From NCBI GenBank assembly GCA_025453555.1, contig JALOQC010000084.1, positions 1 to 36,578 of the forward strand: 36,578 nucleotides of DNA, given 5' to 3'. This DNA comes from Myxococcota bacterium (GTDB lineage: Bacteria > Myxococcota_A > Polyangia > Polyangiales > Houyiibacteriaceae). Made by a program: the position numbers and the translations under genes. This document shows positions 29,717 to 36,578 of this stretch, piece after piece (position 1 is the first letter of the stretch; every line of letters begins with the position of its first letter). Below the pieces are notes generated by a model. It saw only the letters and a list, made by a program, of their open reading frames with translations, was not told the origin of the DNA and did no database searches.

Positions 29717-32297
29717 CGCGCACCGCGCTCGCCCCGCTCGGGGCGGCCACGTCGAACGCGCCGTCCGCGCCCAGCGTCGCCTCCACGTCCACGTCACCGC
29801 CCGAGGTGCTCACGCGCAGGGTGACCGCACCCGTCGCCGGCACCGGGCCGTTCGAAGGCAACGTCGCGTGCAGCAAACGCCAGCCCTGCTCGGCGTGGAA
29901 ACGCGCGGTGCCGCGCAGCCGTCCGTCCGCCACGCTCGCCTCCACGAGGATCGACGCTGGGCCGACCTCGAACGTGCGGCTCGTGATCTCGTAGCCGGTG
30001 CCCACCACGCGGAAGCGGTAGCGACCGAGCGGCAGCCCGACGCGATCCTCGACCGCATCACCACCGCCGCCCTCGACGCCTTCGCTGCCCCACGGCGTCA
30101 CGAGCTGCCACTCCACCGCCCAGCGGTGCGTGCGCTGCTGCAGCGGCTCCGCAGGAATCAGCGGATCGGGCGTGTGGTAGAGCATGAAGTCCTGATCCTC
30201 GATCACGCGCCCGCTGCGACGACGCACCGTCTCGAACGTGCCTTCGCCGACCTCGCGCTCGATCGTGATCGTCGGCGTGCCCGCGCGCGGCGACTCACCC
30301 ATCCACGCGAAGATCGCCGAGCGAAGCCGTGGGATCGACGCCTCCGGCTCGTTGTTCGCGATCGTCTGCCCGCGCACGTAGAGCCGCGAGTACACCGTCT
30401 CTTCGACGGTGCCCGCGAGCGGCGCCGGATCCGGCGGCGGCACGTCCGACTCGTCGAGCTCGCGCGGCACGTAGCGATCTGCACCGCCGACCTCACCGTC
30501 CTCCCGCTCGTCCGTCACCGCGAGCCGCGCGAGCTCGAGCGCCTTCTCCGCGATCAGCTCGCCCTCCAGCGGGCCCCACGCGTTGATGCTCGGCTCGTAG
30601 CCCTTCGCGAGCCAATCCTCGACCGTGAGGATGTAGCCCACGTGCCCCTGCGCGTAGCCGAGCACGACGGTTTGCCCGTACGGAACGGGTGATTCTTCAC
30701 GCACGAGGTCCGCGATCGTCGTGTTCACCTCGCCCGGAAGCGCCACGAACACGAAGTCCTCGTCGCCGAGCCCGAGCCGCAGCGCGCTCACGATCGTCCG
30801 CGTCGTCGCGCACGAAGGCATCGGCTCGAAGGGCAACACGATCAGCTCGCCGAGGATCCCCACGGCCTCTTCCACGCGCGAGCAGCTCGCGTACGCGTGG
30901 TCCTGATTCCACGTGCCCTGGATCTGACTGCGCGGGAAGAGCGCGTTGGCGTCGCCGCCGCAGAGCGCGGCGCCGTAAGGCGCGTTGAACTCGTCGATCG
31001 GCGAGACGAGGTTGCCGCTCTCGTCGTAGACGACGTTGTCCGCGTGGGTGCGGCCGTCCATCGGCGCGTAGCGGAGCGCGCCGTCGCGGATCACGAAGTT
31101 GTTCCAGTCGGGCCCGAGCGCGACGTGGCGCGTGAGCATCTCGATCGCGAGCTCGCTCTGCATCGAGCCCATCATCTCCGGGCTCTCGTAGAGGCTCAGG
31201 ATCGGATCGACCGCCAGGCGCCCCACGCTCTCCGCCTTCGCGAAGTTGTAGCAAGGCCGCCGCGGACACGAGATTCCCCCGGTGCCCGCGGGCGAAACGT
31301 CGCCGCCCGCGCCCTGCAAGTGCATCACGACCACACGCTCGTCGAACTGCTCCTCGATCGCGCGCTCGATCGCGCCCGGGCCGTCGGTCGACGCGAGCAG
31401 GTTGTCCGCGTCGAGGACGGTGCCGTGGATCCCGAACACCGGCAGGATCGCGATCGGCGCGCCGCTCTCCGCGTCGTCGACGCGCACCACGAAGAGATCG
31501 CGGTCGTCGCGCGGACCGCCCTGCAGCGCGTCGTTCTCGCCGCGCCGATCGCGCGTGACCAGGTCCTCCGGATCGAACGCGGGGTCGTGGGCGATGCCGA
31601 GCCGCGCGGGCCGAAGATCGTCGAGCGCGGCGATCGCGATCGCCGAGAGGTCGTTCACCATGCGCTCGAACACGAGCGCGCGCTGACGTCCGAGCCCGAC
31701 CCAGAGGAGCGAGTTCGTCGTGTACTGCGCGAACTGCGAGTGGCTGTGGCTCGTGCTGATCAGCACCTTGCCCGACAGATCGATCCCGCGCGCTTCGCCC
31801 ACGCGGCGCGCGACCTCGTGCGTGATCGCCTCGTCGGCCAGCGCGAGGTCCGCCTTGATGACGATCACCGTCTCGCCGCCCGCCTGCAGCGCGAGCGCCT
31901 TGCCGCGCTGCCGCGTCTCGATGCCGTACGAAGGCACGAACGCGCCGCTGAGCTCGTCGAAGCGCCGGTCGGGGCTCGAGCTCTCGCCGAGGAAGTCCGC
32001 GCGCCCCGTGAACGCGCCGAGCGCGGTGCCGACGGGCGGGCTGAGCAACCCTTCGGCGGCGCCGGCCTCGAGCGCGCCCGCCTCGACCGCGCCACTGCTG
32101 CGGGCGTTGGCCGGCGGATCTTCGTAGGTGCAGTGCGCGGTCGACACCGGCTCGGGCGGCAGCTGCGCGTCGACCTCGGCGTCGACTTCGGCGTCCTCCG
32201 GGATCGCCGCGTCGGTGCCACCGTCGTCGTCGCCACAGCCGTTCGCGAAGCCGAGCGCGAGGCCCGTGAGCAGGAGAAGGAAGAAGCGCGTTCGCAT
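29676..32297 (-). CDS. Neutral-ceramidase-type lipoprotein
   Basis: 873 aa from the ATG at 32297. Lipobox FANGC (C21), then a GDDDGGTDA-type linker. The neutral/alkaline ceramidase family hydrolyses ceramide to sphingosine and fatty acid with a zinc site. Its parts appear in order: SHSHS (183-187, zinc His), VFGIHGT (288-293, H291), AGGDVSPAG (330-338, S335 in place of the nucleophilic Ser of GDVSPN), LPGEVNTT (520-527, E523) and GYAQGHVGYILT (547-558, Tyr). The C-terminal 200 residues are a beta-rich domain as in ceramidases. The sequence is divergent, so another amide substrate is possible. It would act at the outer surface or periplasm. Smr lies upstream and the aldehyde dehydrogenase downstream, on the same strand. 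Confidence 0.82.
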   Translation of the reverse strand: MRTRFFLLLLTGLALGFANGCGDDDGGTDAAIPEDAEVDAEVDAQLPPEPVSTAHCTYEDPPANARSSGAVEAGALEAGAAEGLLSPPVGTALGAFTGRADFLGESSSPDRRFDELSGAFVPSYGIETRQRGKALALQAGGETVIVIKADLALADEAITHEVARRVGEARGIDLSGKVLISTSHSHSQFAQYTTNSLLWVGLGRQRALVFERMVNDLSAIAIAALDDLRPARLGIAHDPAFDPEDLVTRDRRGENDALQGGPRDDRDLFVVRVDDAESGAPIAILPVFGIHGTVLDADNLLASTDGPGAIERAIEEQFDERVVVMHLQGAGGDVSPAGTGGISCPRRPCYNFAKAESVGRLAVDPILSLYESPEMMGSMQSELAIEMLTRHVALGPDWNNFVIRDGALRYAPMDGRTHADNVVYDESGNLVSPIDEFNAPYGAALCGGDANALFPRSQIQGTWNQDHAYASCSRVEEAVGILGELIVLPFEPMPSCATTRTIVSALRLGLGDEDFVFVALPGEVNTTIADLVREESPVPYGQTVVLGYAQGHVGYILTVEDWLAKGYEPSINAWGPLEGELIAEKALELARLAVTDEREDGEVGGADRYVPRELDESDVPPPDPAPLAGTVEETVYSRLYVRGQTIANNEPEASIPRLRSAIFAWMGESPRAGTPTITIEREVGEGTFETVRRRSGRVIEDQDFMLYHTPDPLIPAEPLQQRTHRWAVEWQLVTPWGSEGVEGGGGDAVEDRVGLPLGRYRFRVVGTGYEITSRTFEVGPASILVEASVADGRLRGTARFHAEQGWRLLHATLPSNGPVPATGAVTLRVSTSGGDVDVEATLGADGAFDVAAPSGASAVRVIDRFGNAGDATL

Positions 32298-32481
32298 CGC
32301 GCGCAGGGTAACCGGGTCCGCGCTTGCGGGTGGTGCGCGGATGCGCCGACCCCGGACGGGGCCGCGCTCCGAAGGAAACGGTGGGCCGGCTCGAGTCAGG
32401 ATGCGTCGATGCCAACCCGTAGCTCCGAAGGGATGGCCACGGCGGTGGTTCGACCTCGCAGGCGACGGAACCGGCTCGTTT

Positions 32482-32769
32482 TCATCGCAGCACCACGATC
32501 GTCGCGCCCCACCCACCCCGCTCGGGCGGCGCGAGCGCGAACGACGCCACGTCCTCCCGCCGCTCCAAGATCGCGTGCACGGTGCGCCGCAACGTCCCGT
32601 TCCCCTTCCCGTGGACGATCCGCACCTCCCGCAGCCCCGCCGCGCGACACTCGTCGAGCCACACCGGAACCAGCACCGGCACCTCACGCGGCGCGAACGT
32701 GTGCAAGTCGAGCATCCCGTCGATCGGCAGCGCGACCGCCGCCTCCGGATCGAAGTCGTCCTCGTCCAT
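32482..32769 (-). CDS. Smr-domain protein
   Basis: 95 aa, a stand-alone Smr (small MutS-related) domain. The signature is LDLHTFAPREV (20-30, LDLHG in most members), then VRIVHGKGNGTLR (49-61, matching HGxGxGxLR) and GGWGATIVVLR at the C-terminus. Smr domains are nicking endonucleases or RNA/ribosome-collision endonucleases; in bacteria the short forms are poorly characterised. No signal peptide, so cytoplasmic. It lies 184 bp upstream of the ceramidase-type gene and is divergent from the oxygenase gene across a 150-bp gap. Confidence 0.9.
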   Translation of the reverse strand: MDEDDFDPEAAVALPIDGMLDLHTFAPREVPVLVPVWLDECRAAGLREVRIVHGKGNGTLRRTVHAILERREDVASFALAPPERGGWGATIVVLR

Positions 32770-32919
32770 CGCTCCGAACGCTACGCCAACGACGAGCGTC
32801 AGGTGACGTTCTCACCGCCGGCAGGTGGACTCGGATTACGCTCCTCCTCCTGTCCAGCGCGAGCCCGGCGCCTCGATCGCGCGAGCCGCCCGATTCGCCA
32901 ACGCACGCGAGGAGGACCG

Positions 32920-34089
32920 ATGCGACCGACGCCCACGCGTTTTCGCGACCCGCGGACGAACGAGAGCGAGCCCATGCGTCTCTTTCGCCTCGTCCACCGC
33001 CTCCCTCCGCCCGGCGAAGAGCTCGTGTGGCGTTTCCGCGACACCCTCTACGACGGCGATCCGCTCGCCGACGCGTGGGTCGCCGATCGCGAGTTCTCGC
33101 CTGCGCTCGCGCGCCGCGCGCTCGACGAAGGCATCGACGCGATCGACGCCCCCGCGAACTTGCGCGCGCTCTTCGCCGAGCTCGATCGCCGCCCCCCGTG
33201 GCTCGACGACGGGCGCCTCGCGCTCGCGACCGACACCGCCCTGCGCGTCGGCCTCGACGGCGCGCGCGTGCTGAGCTGCGTCTGCCTCACCGGCGGCTAC
33301 CGCTCGGCCGCTGCGAACAAGCCGCTCACCTTCACCGGCGCGCTGGAAGCGATGGCGCCGCGTCGGCTCGCCGAGACGTCGAAGTTCGTCGTCGACGTCT
33401 ACGAGTCCGACACCCTCGATCGCGCCTCGCCGGGCTTCGCGGCGGCGGTGCGCGTGCGGCTCATGCACGCGATGGTGCGCGCGCGCATCGCTTCTGATTC
33501 GAAGTGGCGATCGGACGCGTGGGGCCTGCCGATCAACCAAGCCGACATGCTCGCCACGAACCTGCTCTTCTCCGCGGTCTTCGTGTTCGGACTGCGCATG
33601 CTCGGCCACGTCATCACCCGCGCCGAAGCCGACGCGCTCGTGCATCTCTGGCGCTACGTCGGTCACCTCATGGGCGTCCGCGACGAGCTCTTGCCGAAGG
33701 ACTTCCGCGAGGCGTGCGAGCTCGTGCACGTCTCGGGGAGCTGCCAACCGCCCGGCGACGACGACGCGCGTCGGCTCGCAGCCGCGTTGCTCGCGGTGCC
33801 GCCGAAGCCCGATCATCCGCGTCCGCTCGTCGCGATCGATCGCGCGTGGCGCGTCGCCTTTTCGCGGCTCGCGCTCGGCACCGCCGCTGCCGACGAGCTC
33901 GGTCTCCCTCGCGTTCCGCGCGCGCTCGTGCTCCCTCACGTCGCGCAGAACCTCGCCGTCGAAGCAGTGCGCCTCGCGTGGCCGCGCGCGACCCCCGCCA
34001 TCCGCCGCAGGCGCAGTACGCTCGTCCGTCGCTTCGTCACCGAGAACCTCGAAGGCCGCCTGCCGGACTACGTCCCCCACGTCGAGTGA
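32920..34089 (+). CDS. MpaB/Lcp-type (DUF2236) oxygenase
   Basis: 389 aa from ATG 32920, which has GGAGGA 3 nt upstream. The sequence matches the oxygenase MpaB family (latex-clearing-protein fold): LTGGYRSAAANKPLTFTGAL (about 123-142), RVRLMHAMVRARI (178-190, H183 a plausible haem ligand as in Lcp), WGLPINQADMLATNL (201-215) and YVGHLMGVRDELLP (246-259). Lcp cleaves polyisoprene; MpaB acts on a prenyl side chain. The substrate here is unknown, perhaps an isoprenoid or carotenoid. No signal peptide is seen. The Bcr/CflA pump gene follows after 182 bp. Confidence 0.85.
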   Translation: MRPTPTRFRDPRTNESEPMRLFRLVHRLPPPGEELVWRFRDTLYDGDPLADAWVADREFSPALARRALDEGIDAIDAPANLRALFAELDRRPPWLDDGRLALATDTALRVGLDGARVLSCVCLTGGYRSAAANKPLTFTGALEAMAPRRLAETSKFVVDVYESDTLDRASPGFAAAVRVRLMHAMVRARIASDSKWRSDAWGLPINQADMLATNLLFSAVFVFGLRMLGHVITRAEADALVHLWRYVGHLMGVRDELLPKDFREACELVHVSGSCQPPGDDDARRLAAALLAVPPKPDHPRPLVAIDRAWRVAFSRLALGTAAADELGLPRVPRALVLPHVAQNLAVEAVRLAWPRATPAIRRRRSTLVRRFVTENLEGRLPDYVPHVE

Positions 34090-34271
34090 CAGCTCGGTTT
34101 CCTTGGTGGTCTGAAGCAAAGGCAGTCCGCTTCCGGCGTCGCGCGGCTCGTGGGCTCCCACGACGTCGACGCGCCGTTCGGTCGCCACGCCGGGTTCTCC
34201 CCACACCGACGACGATCTTCACGGTCCGAAGTCACCCTGCGCGCCGCGGCGCGTCATAGTGCGCAGCCTCG
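34090..34271. other. 182-bp gap between oxygenase and efflux genes
   Basis: No gene or clear terminator is visible. A GC-palindromic stretch GCGCGCCGCGGCGCG lies at about 34240-34254, just before the efflux gene. No promoter could be assigned with confidence. Confidence 0.4.
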
Positions 34272-35549
34272 ATGTCCGTCGCCGTACCCTCCTCGAACGA
34301 ACCGAGCCGCAGCGAGTCGGTCGCCCTCGGGGCGGATGTCGTCGATCGAGCGACGCCGACGACCGATCGCCGCGGGCTCGTCTGGGTGCTCGGCGGCATC
34401 ACCGCGATCGCGCCGCTCTCGATCGACGCCTACCTCCCGAGCCTCCCCACGATCGAGCGCGAGCTCGGCGCCGCGCGTGGCCAAGCCGAGCTCACGCTCT
34501 CCGCGTACTTCCTCGGCCTCGCCGCCGCTCAGCTCGTGTGGGGCCCCATCGCCGATCGGTTCGGTCGACGTCGCCCGCTCACGATCGGCCTCACCCTCTA
34601 CGTGCTCGGCTCCATCGCCTGCGCGCTCGCACCCTCGCTCGGCGCGCTCGTGGCCGCGCGCTTCGTCCAAGCGATCGGCGGCGCGGCCGGCATCGTCGTG
34701 GTGCGCGCGGTCGTGCGCGACGTCTGGTCCGGGCGCGACGCCGCCGCGGTGCTCTCGCAGATCGTGCTCGTGATGGGCGCCGCGCCGATCCTCGCGCCGC
34801 TCCTCGGCGGCGCGGTGCTCGAGGTCGCGAGTTGGCGCGCGATCTTCGTCGGCCTCGCGCTCGCGGGCGCTCTCGCGCTCGTCGCGACCCTGCGCCTGCC
34901 CGAGACACGCGGCACGATCTCCACCGAGAAGCTCGTCACCGGCCTGCGCGCCGCGCTCGGCGATCGCGTCTTCCTCACGTTCACCTTCGCGGGCGGCTTC
35001 GCCCAAGCCGGCATGTTCGCCTACATCGCCGGCTCGCCCTTCGTCTTCATCCAGTGGCTCGGCCTCTCGCCCTCCACCTACGCGATCTTCTTCGGCATCA
35101 ACGCCGCCGGCTACGTCGCCTTCTCGCAGCTCAACCGCTGGCTCCTCCGCCACGGCGAGCCGACCTCGATCGCCCAGGGCGCGGGCGTCGTCCTCGTCCT
35201 CGCCGCGATCACCCTCGTGCTCGTCACGAGCTTCGCGCCGAGCGTGCTCGCGGTCGCCGTGCCGCTCTTCGTCTTCGTGGCTTCGCTCGGGCTCGTCGCC
35301 GCGAACGCCGTAGCCTCCGCGCTCGAAGGGCAAGGCGCGCGGGCCGGGCTCGCCTCCGCGCTCCTCGGCACCGCGCAGTTCTCGACCTCGTCGCTCGTCT
35401 CCGCGTGCGTCGGCATCGCGGCCGGCCTCGAGGTCGCGGATGGCTCGGCCGGCACCGGTCGACCGATGGCGTACGTGATGCTCGCCGCCGCGAGCATCTG
35501 TCTGACGCTCATCGTCCTCGGCCGACGCGCCGCACGCTCGTCGCGTTGA
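34272..35549 (+). CDS. Bcr/CflA-type MFS multidrug efflux transporter
   Basis: 425 aa, twelve predicted membrane helices after a roughly 34-residue cytoplasmic N-terminus. TM1 holds the family signature APLSIDAYLPSLPTI (47-61), and the cytoplasmic loop 2-3 holds MFS motif A, GPIADRFGRRRPL (91-103). Bcr/CflA proteins are proton-driven exporters of drugs and small molecules such as bicyclomycin and cysteine. It is complete and apparently functional. The N-terminal extension is longer than usual in this family. Substrate unknown. Confidence 0.94.
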   Translation: MSVAVPSSNEPSRSESVALGADVVDRATPTTDRRGLVWVLGGITAIAPLSIDAYLPSLPTIERELGAARGQAELTLSAYFLGLAAAQLVWGPIADRFGRRRPLTIGLTLYVLGSIACALAPSLGALVAARFVQAIGGAAGIVVVRAVVRDVWSGRDAAAVLSQIVLVMGAAPILAPLLGGAVLEVASWRAIFVGLALAGALALVATLRLPETRGTISTEKLVTGLRAALGDRVFLTFTFAGGFAQAGMFAYIAGSPFVFIQWLGLSPSTYAIFFGINAAGYVAFSQLNRWLLRHGEPTSIAQGAGVVLVLAAITLVLVTSFAPSVLAVAVPLFVFVASLGLVAANAVASALEGQGARAGLASALLGTAQFSTSSLVSACVGIAAGLEVADGSAGTGRPMAYVMLAAASICLTLIVLGRRAARSSR

Positions 35550-35567
35550 GCCGCCGCGGGTTCGGGC

Positions 35568-35604
35568 GGGCGATCTCGGAGGGCGATCTCGGGAGGGCGA
35601 TCTC
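35568..35604. repeat. Three-copy GGGCGATCTC repeat
   Basis: GGGCGATCTC occurs exactly at 35568-35577, 35581-35590 and 35595-35604 (13- and 14-bp spacing) in the 168-bp gap after the efflux gene. It contains GATC but no evident hairpin. Nothing else is seen in this gap. Confidence 0.8.
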
Positions 35605-35717
35605 GAGGAGCGCGAGCTCGAGGCACGATGGCGCCTCGTCGTCTCGAAGCCCACGAGCTCGCGAGAACCCGCCACCAGAAAGAGGATGCGACTCGCGCGG
35701 GCTGCTATCCCTCGCGC

Positions 35718-36305
35718 ATGCGCACGGCTCTGCTCCTCGCGATCGTCCCGCTCATCGCCGGCCTGCTCGGCTGTCGCAGCGGCGAGGACGTGCTCCGCGA
35801 GCGCACCGAGCGCATCCGCGCCCACGCCGACGATCCGCGTCCCGAGACCGCGGCCGAAGAGCTCGCGCGCCTCGGTCTCGTCGAGCTCGACGACGAGGAC
35901 GAAGGCTTCGAAGAAGCCGGTGCGCTCGATCCGATCGACGACGAAGCCGCGCTCGAAGCCGCGCGTCCGCCCGACCTGGTCGATCCCGTCGCCGAGGATC
36001 TCGCGACCGTCGAAGCCGCGCTCGCGGCCGCCGAAGCCGCCGAGACCGGCGCGTCGGTCTGCGACGCCGCCTTCCAAGCGATCGCCGCGATGGCCGAAGA
36101 GGTGCGCGCGCGCGATCCCGAAGCGGTGAACCCGACCCCGCCCCGCGGCAGCTTCCTCCACGCCTGCGAGCGCCTCCCCCGCGACGTGCAGCAGTGTCTC
36201 CTGCCGACCTACGCGGTCGGACACCGCGAAGAATGCACCCGCGCGACCGAAGCCGCGCCCGTCGCGGACCGCCAGCGCCTCGAGCGCCTCCTCGCCGGCG
36301 GCTGA
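35718..36305 (+). CDS. Small lipoprotein of unknown function
   Basis: 195 aa from ATG 35718. Signal peptide with lipobox LLGC (lipidated C19). The mature protein is strongly acidic and Ala/Glu/Asp-rich (residues 20-120), with little sign of a fold and possible coiled coil at about 95-120. The C-terminal third holds four Cys (near FLHACERLP, QQCLLP and EECTRA), which may form disulfides. No family was recognised. The upstream frame stays open but lacks a signal peptide. Confidence 0.75.
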   Translation: MRTALLLAIVPLIAGLLGCRSGEDVLRERTERIRAHADDPRPETAAEELARLGLVELDDEDEGFEEAGALDPIDDEAALEAARPPDLVDPVAEDLATVEAALAAAEAAETGASVCDAAFQAIAAMAEEVRARDPEAVNPTPPRGSFLHACERLPRDVQQCLLPTYAVGHREECTRATEAAPVADRQRLERLLAGG

Positions 36306-36360
36306 CCGCCGTCAGATTTTCCCTGTTCGAGAGGGCACGCGTGGCCCATCCTCCGCCGCC

Positions 36361-36578
36361 GTGCACACCGGACCGCTCGCCAACCTCGGACGAGGCGCTT
36401 CGCTCGCGCTGATCGGATTCGTCTACCTCACCGCCACGGGCGCCGGGCTCGGCGCAGGCCTTCAGTTCGACGACCGCTACCTCGCCATCGCCTTCGGCTT
36501 CGCCGCCTCGACCCTCGCGGTCTTCGCGTGGAGCGTCGGCACCCGCAACTCGTCGTGCTTCGACGCGTGGTGGAGCGT
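36361..36578 (+). CDS. DUF1295-like integral membrane protein (N-terminus only)
   Basis: Partial gene, cut by the window end after 72 codons. Likely GTG start at 36361, chosen because no ATG precedes the first helix; no clear Shine-Dalgarno. Two hydrophobic segments are seen (about residues 13-34 and 42-58). It ends with NSSCFDAWWS, which resembles the NSSxYDPYWSV motif of DUF1295/steroid-5-alpha-reductase-like membrane proteins. That family includes lipid-modifying enzymes. The assignment rests on this motif alone. Confidence 0.5.
   Translation, partial: MHTGPLANLGRGASLALIGFVYLTATGAGLGAGLQFDDRYLAIAFGFAASTLAVFAWSVGTRNSSCFDAWWS

Overview
The window is very GC-rich, with strongly GC-biased third codon positions that open long spurious frames on both strands. 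It looks like chromosomal DNA of a myxobacterium (Myxococcota, probably Polyangia; a Sandaracinus-type genome is my guess, not proven). Signs of this are lipoproteins whose lipidated Cys is followed by Asp/Ala/Gly/Pro linkers, a C-terminal Cys + helix + Arg-cluster (MYXO-CTERM-like) signal, a giant Ser/Thr kinase-AAA-TPR protein, sigma-54 regulation and GTG/TTG starts. I see no rRNA, tRNA, CRISPR, insertion sequence or phage gene. About 27 protein genes were called, the last cut by the window edge.

Layout. (1) 3-11763, minus strand: Uma2 nuclease-like protein, tetrahaem c-type lipoprotein with TPR tail translationally coupled to a DUF2330 surface protein, a 1295-aa kinase/AAA/TPR protein, a cysteine-free glutaredoxin-like protein, a secreted alpha/beta-hydrolase-like protein behind a sigma-54-like promoter, and a TTG-started anchored protein. 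(2) 11848-13889, plus: TerB-like protein, exonuclease/endonuclease/phosphatase lipoprotein and HAD hydrolase, closed by a strong hairpin. (3) 13972-18567, minus: CapA-like lipoprotein and a 1043-aa modular surface lipoprotein. (4) 19013-21644, plus: PIN-PhoH ATPase and a QEGLA/DUF1704 (MATCAP-type) metallopeptidase, whose tail runs into coaD. (5) 21536-27225, minus: coaD, rsmD, a PEGA-domain protein, and a response regulator - histidine kinase - NtrC-type regulator cluster. (6) 27551-27961, plus: a Pal-like lipoprotein with an internal deletion behind a near-consensus sigma-54 promoter. (7) 28118-32769, minus: aldehyde dehydrogenase, neutral-ceramidase-type lipoprotein, Smr protein. (8) 32920-end, plus: MpaB/Lcp-type oxygenase, Bcr/CflA efflux pump, small lipoprotein, start of a DUF1295-like membrane protein.

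How it fits together. Much of the window is cell-envelope business: at least seven predicted lipoproteins, surface modules, a peptidoglycan-binding remnant, lipid-active enzymes and an envelope-facing two-component cluster. The coaD-rsmD pair and PhoH are housekeeping. No single previously undescribed system is proven. The best leads are: the sigma-54 promoter and deleted Pal beside the RR-HK-NtrC cluster; the cysteine-free glutaredoxin; the tetrahaem-TPR/DUF2330 coupled pair; the QEGLA peptidase whose C-terminus is encoded antisense to coaD; four GGATGGA heptamers spaced in multiples of 11 bp; and a recurring habit of short tandem duplications at gene junctions.
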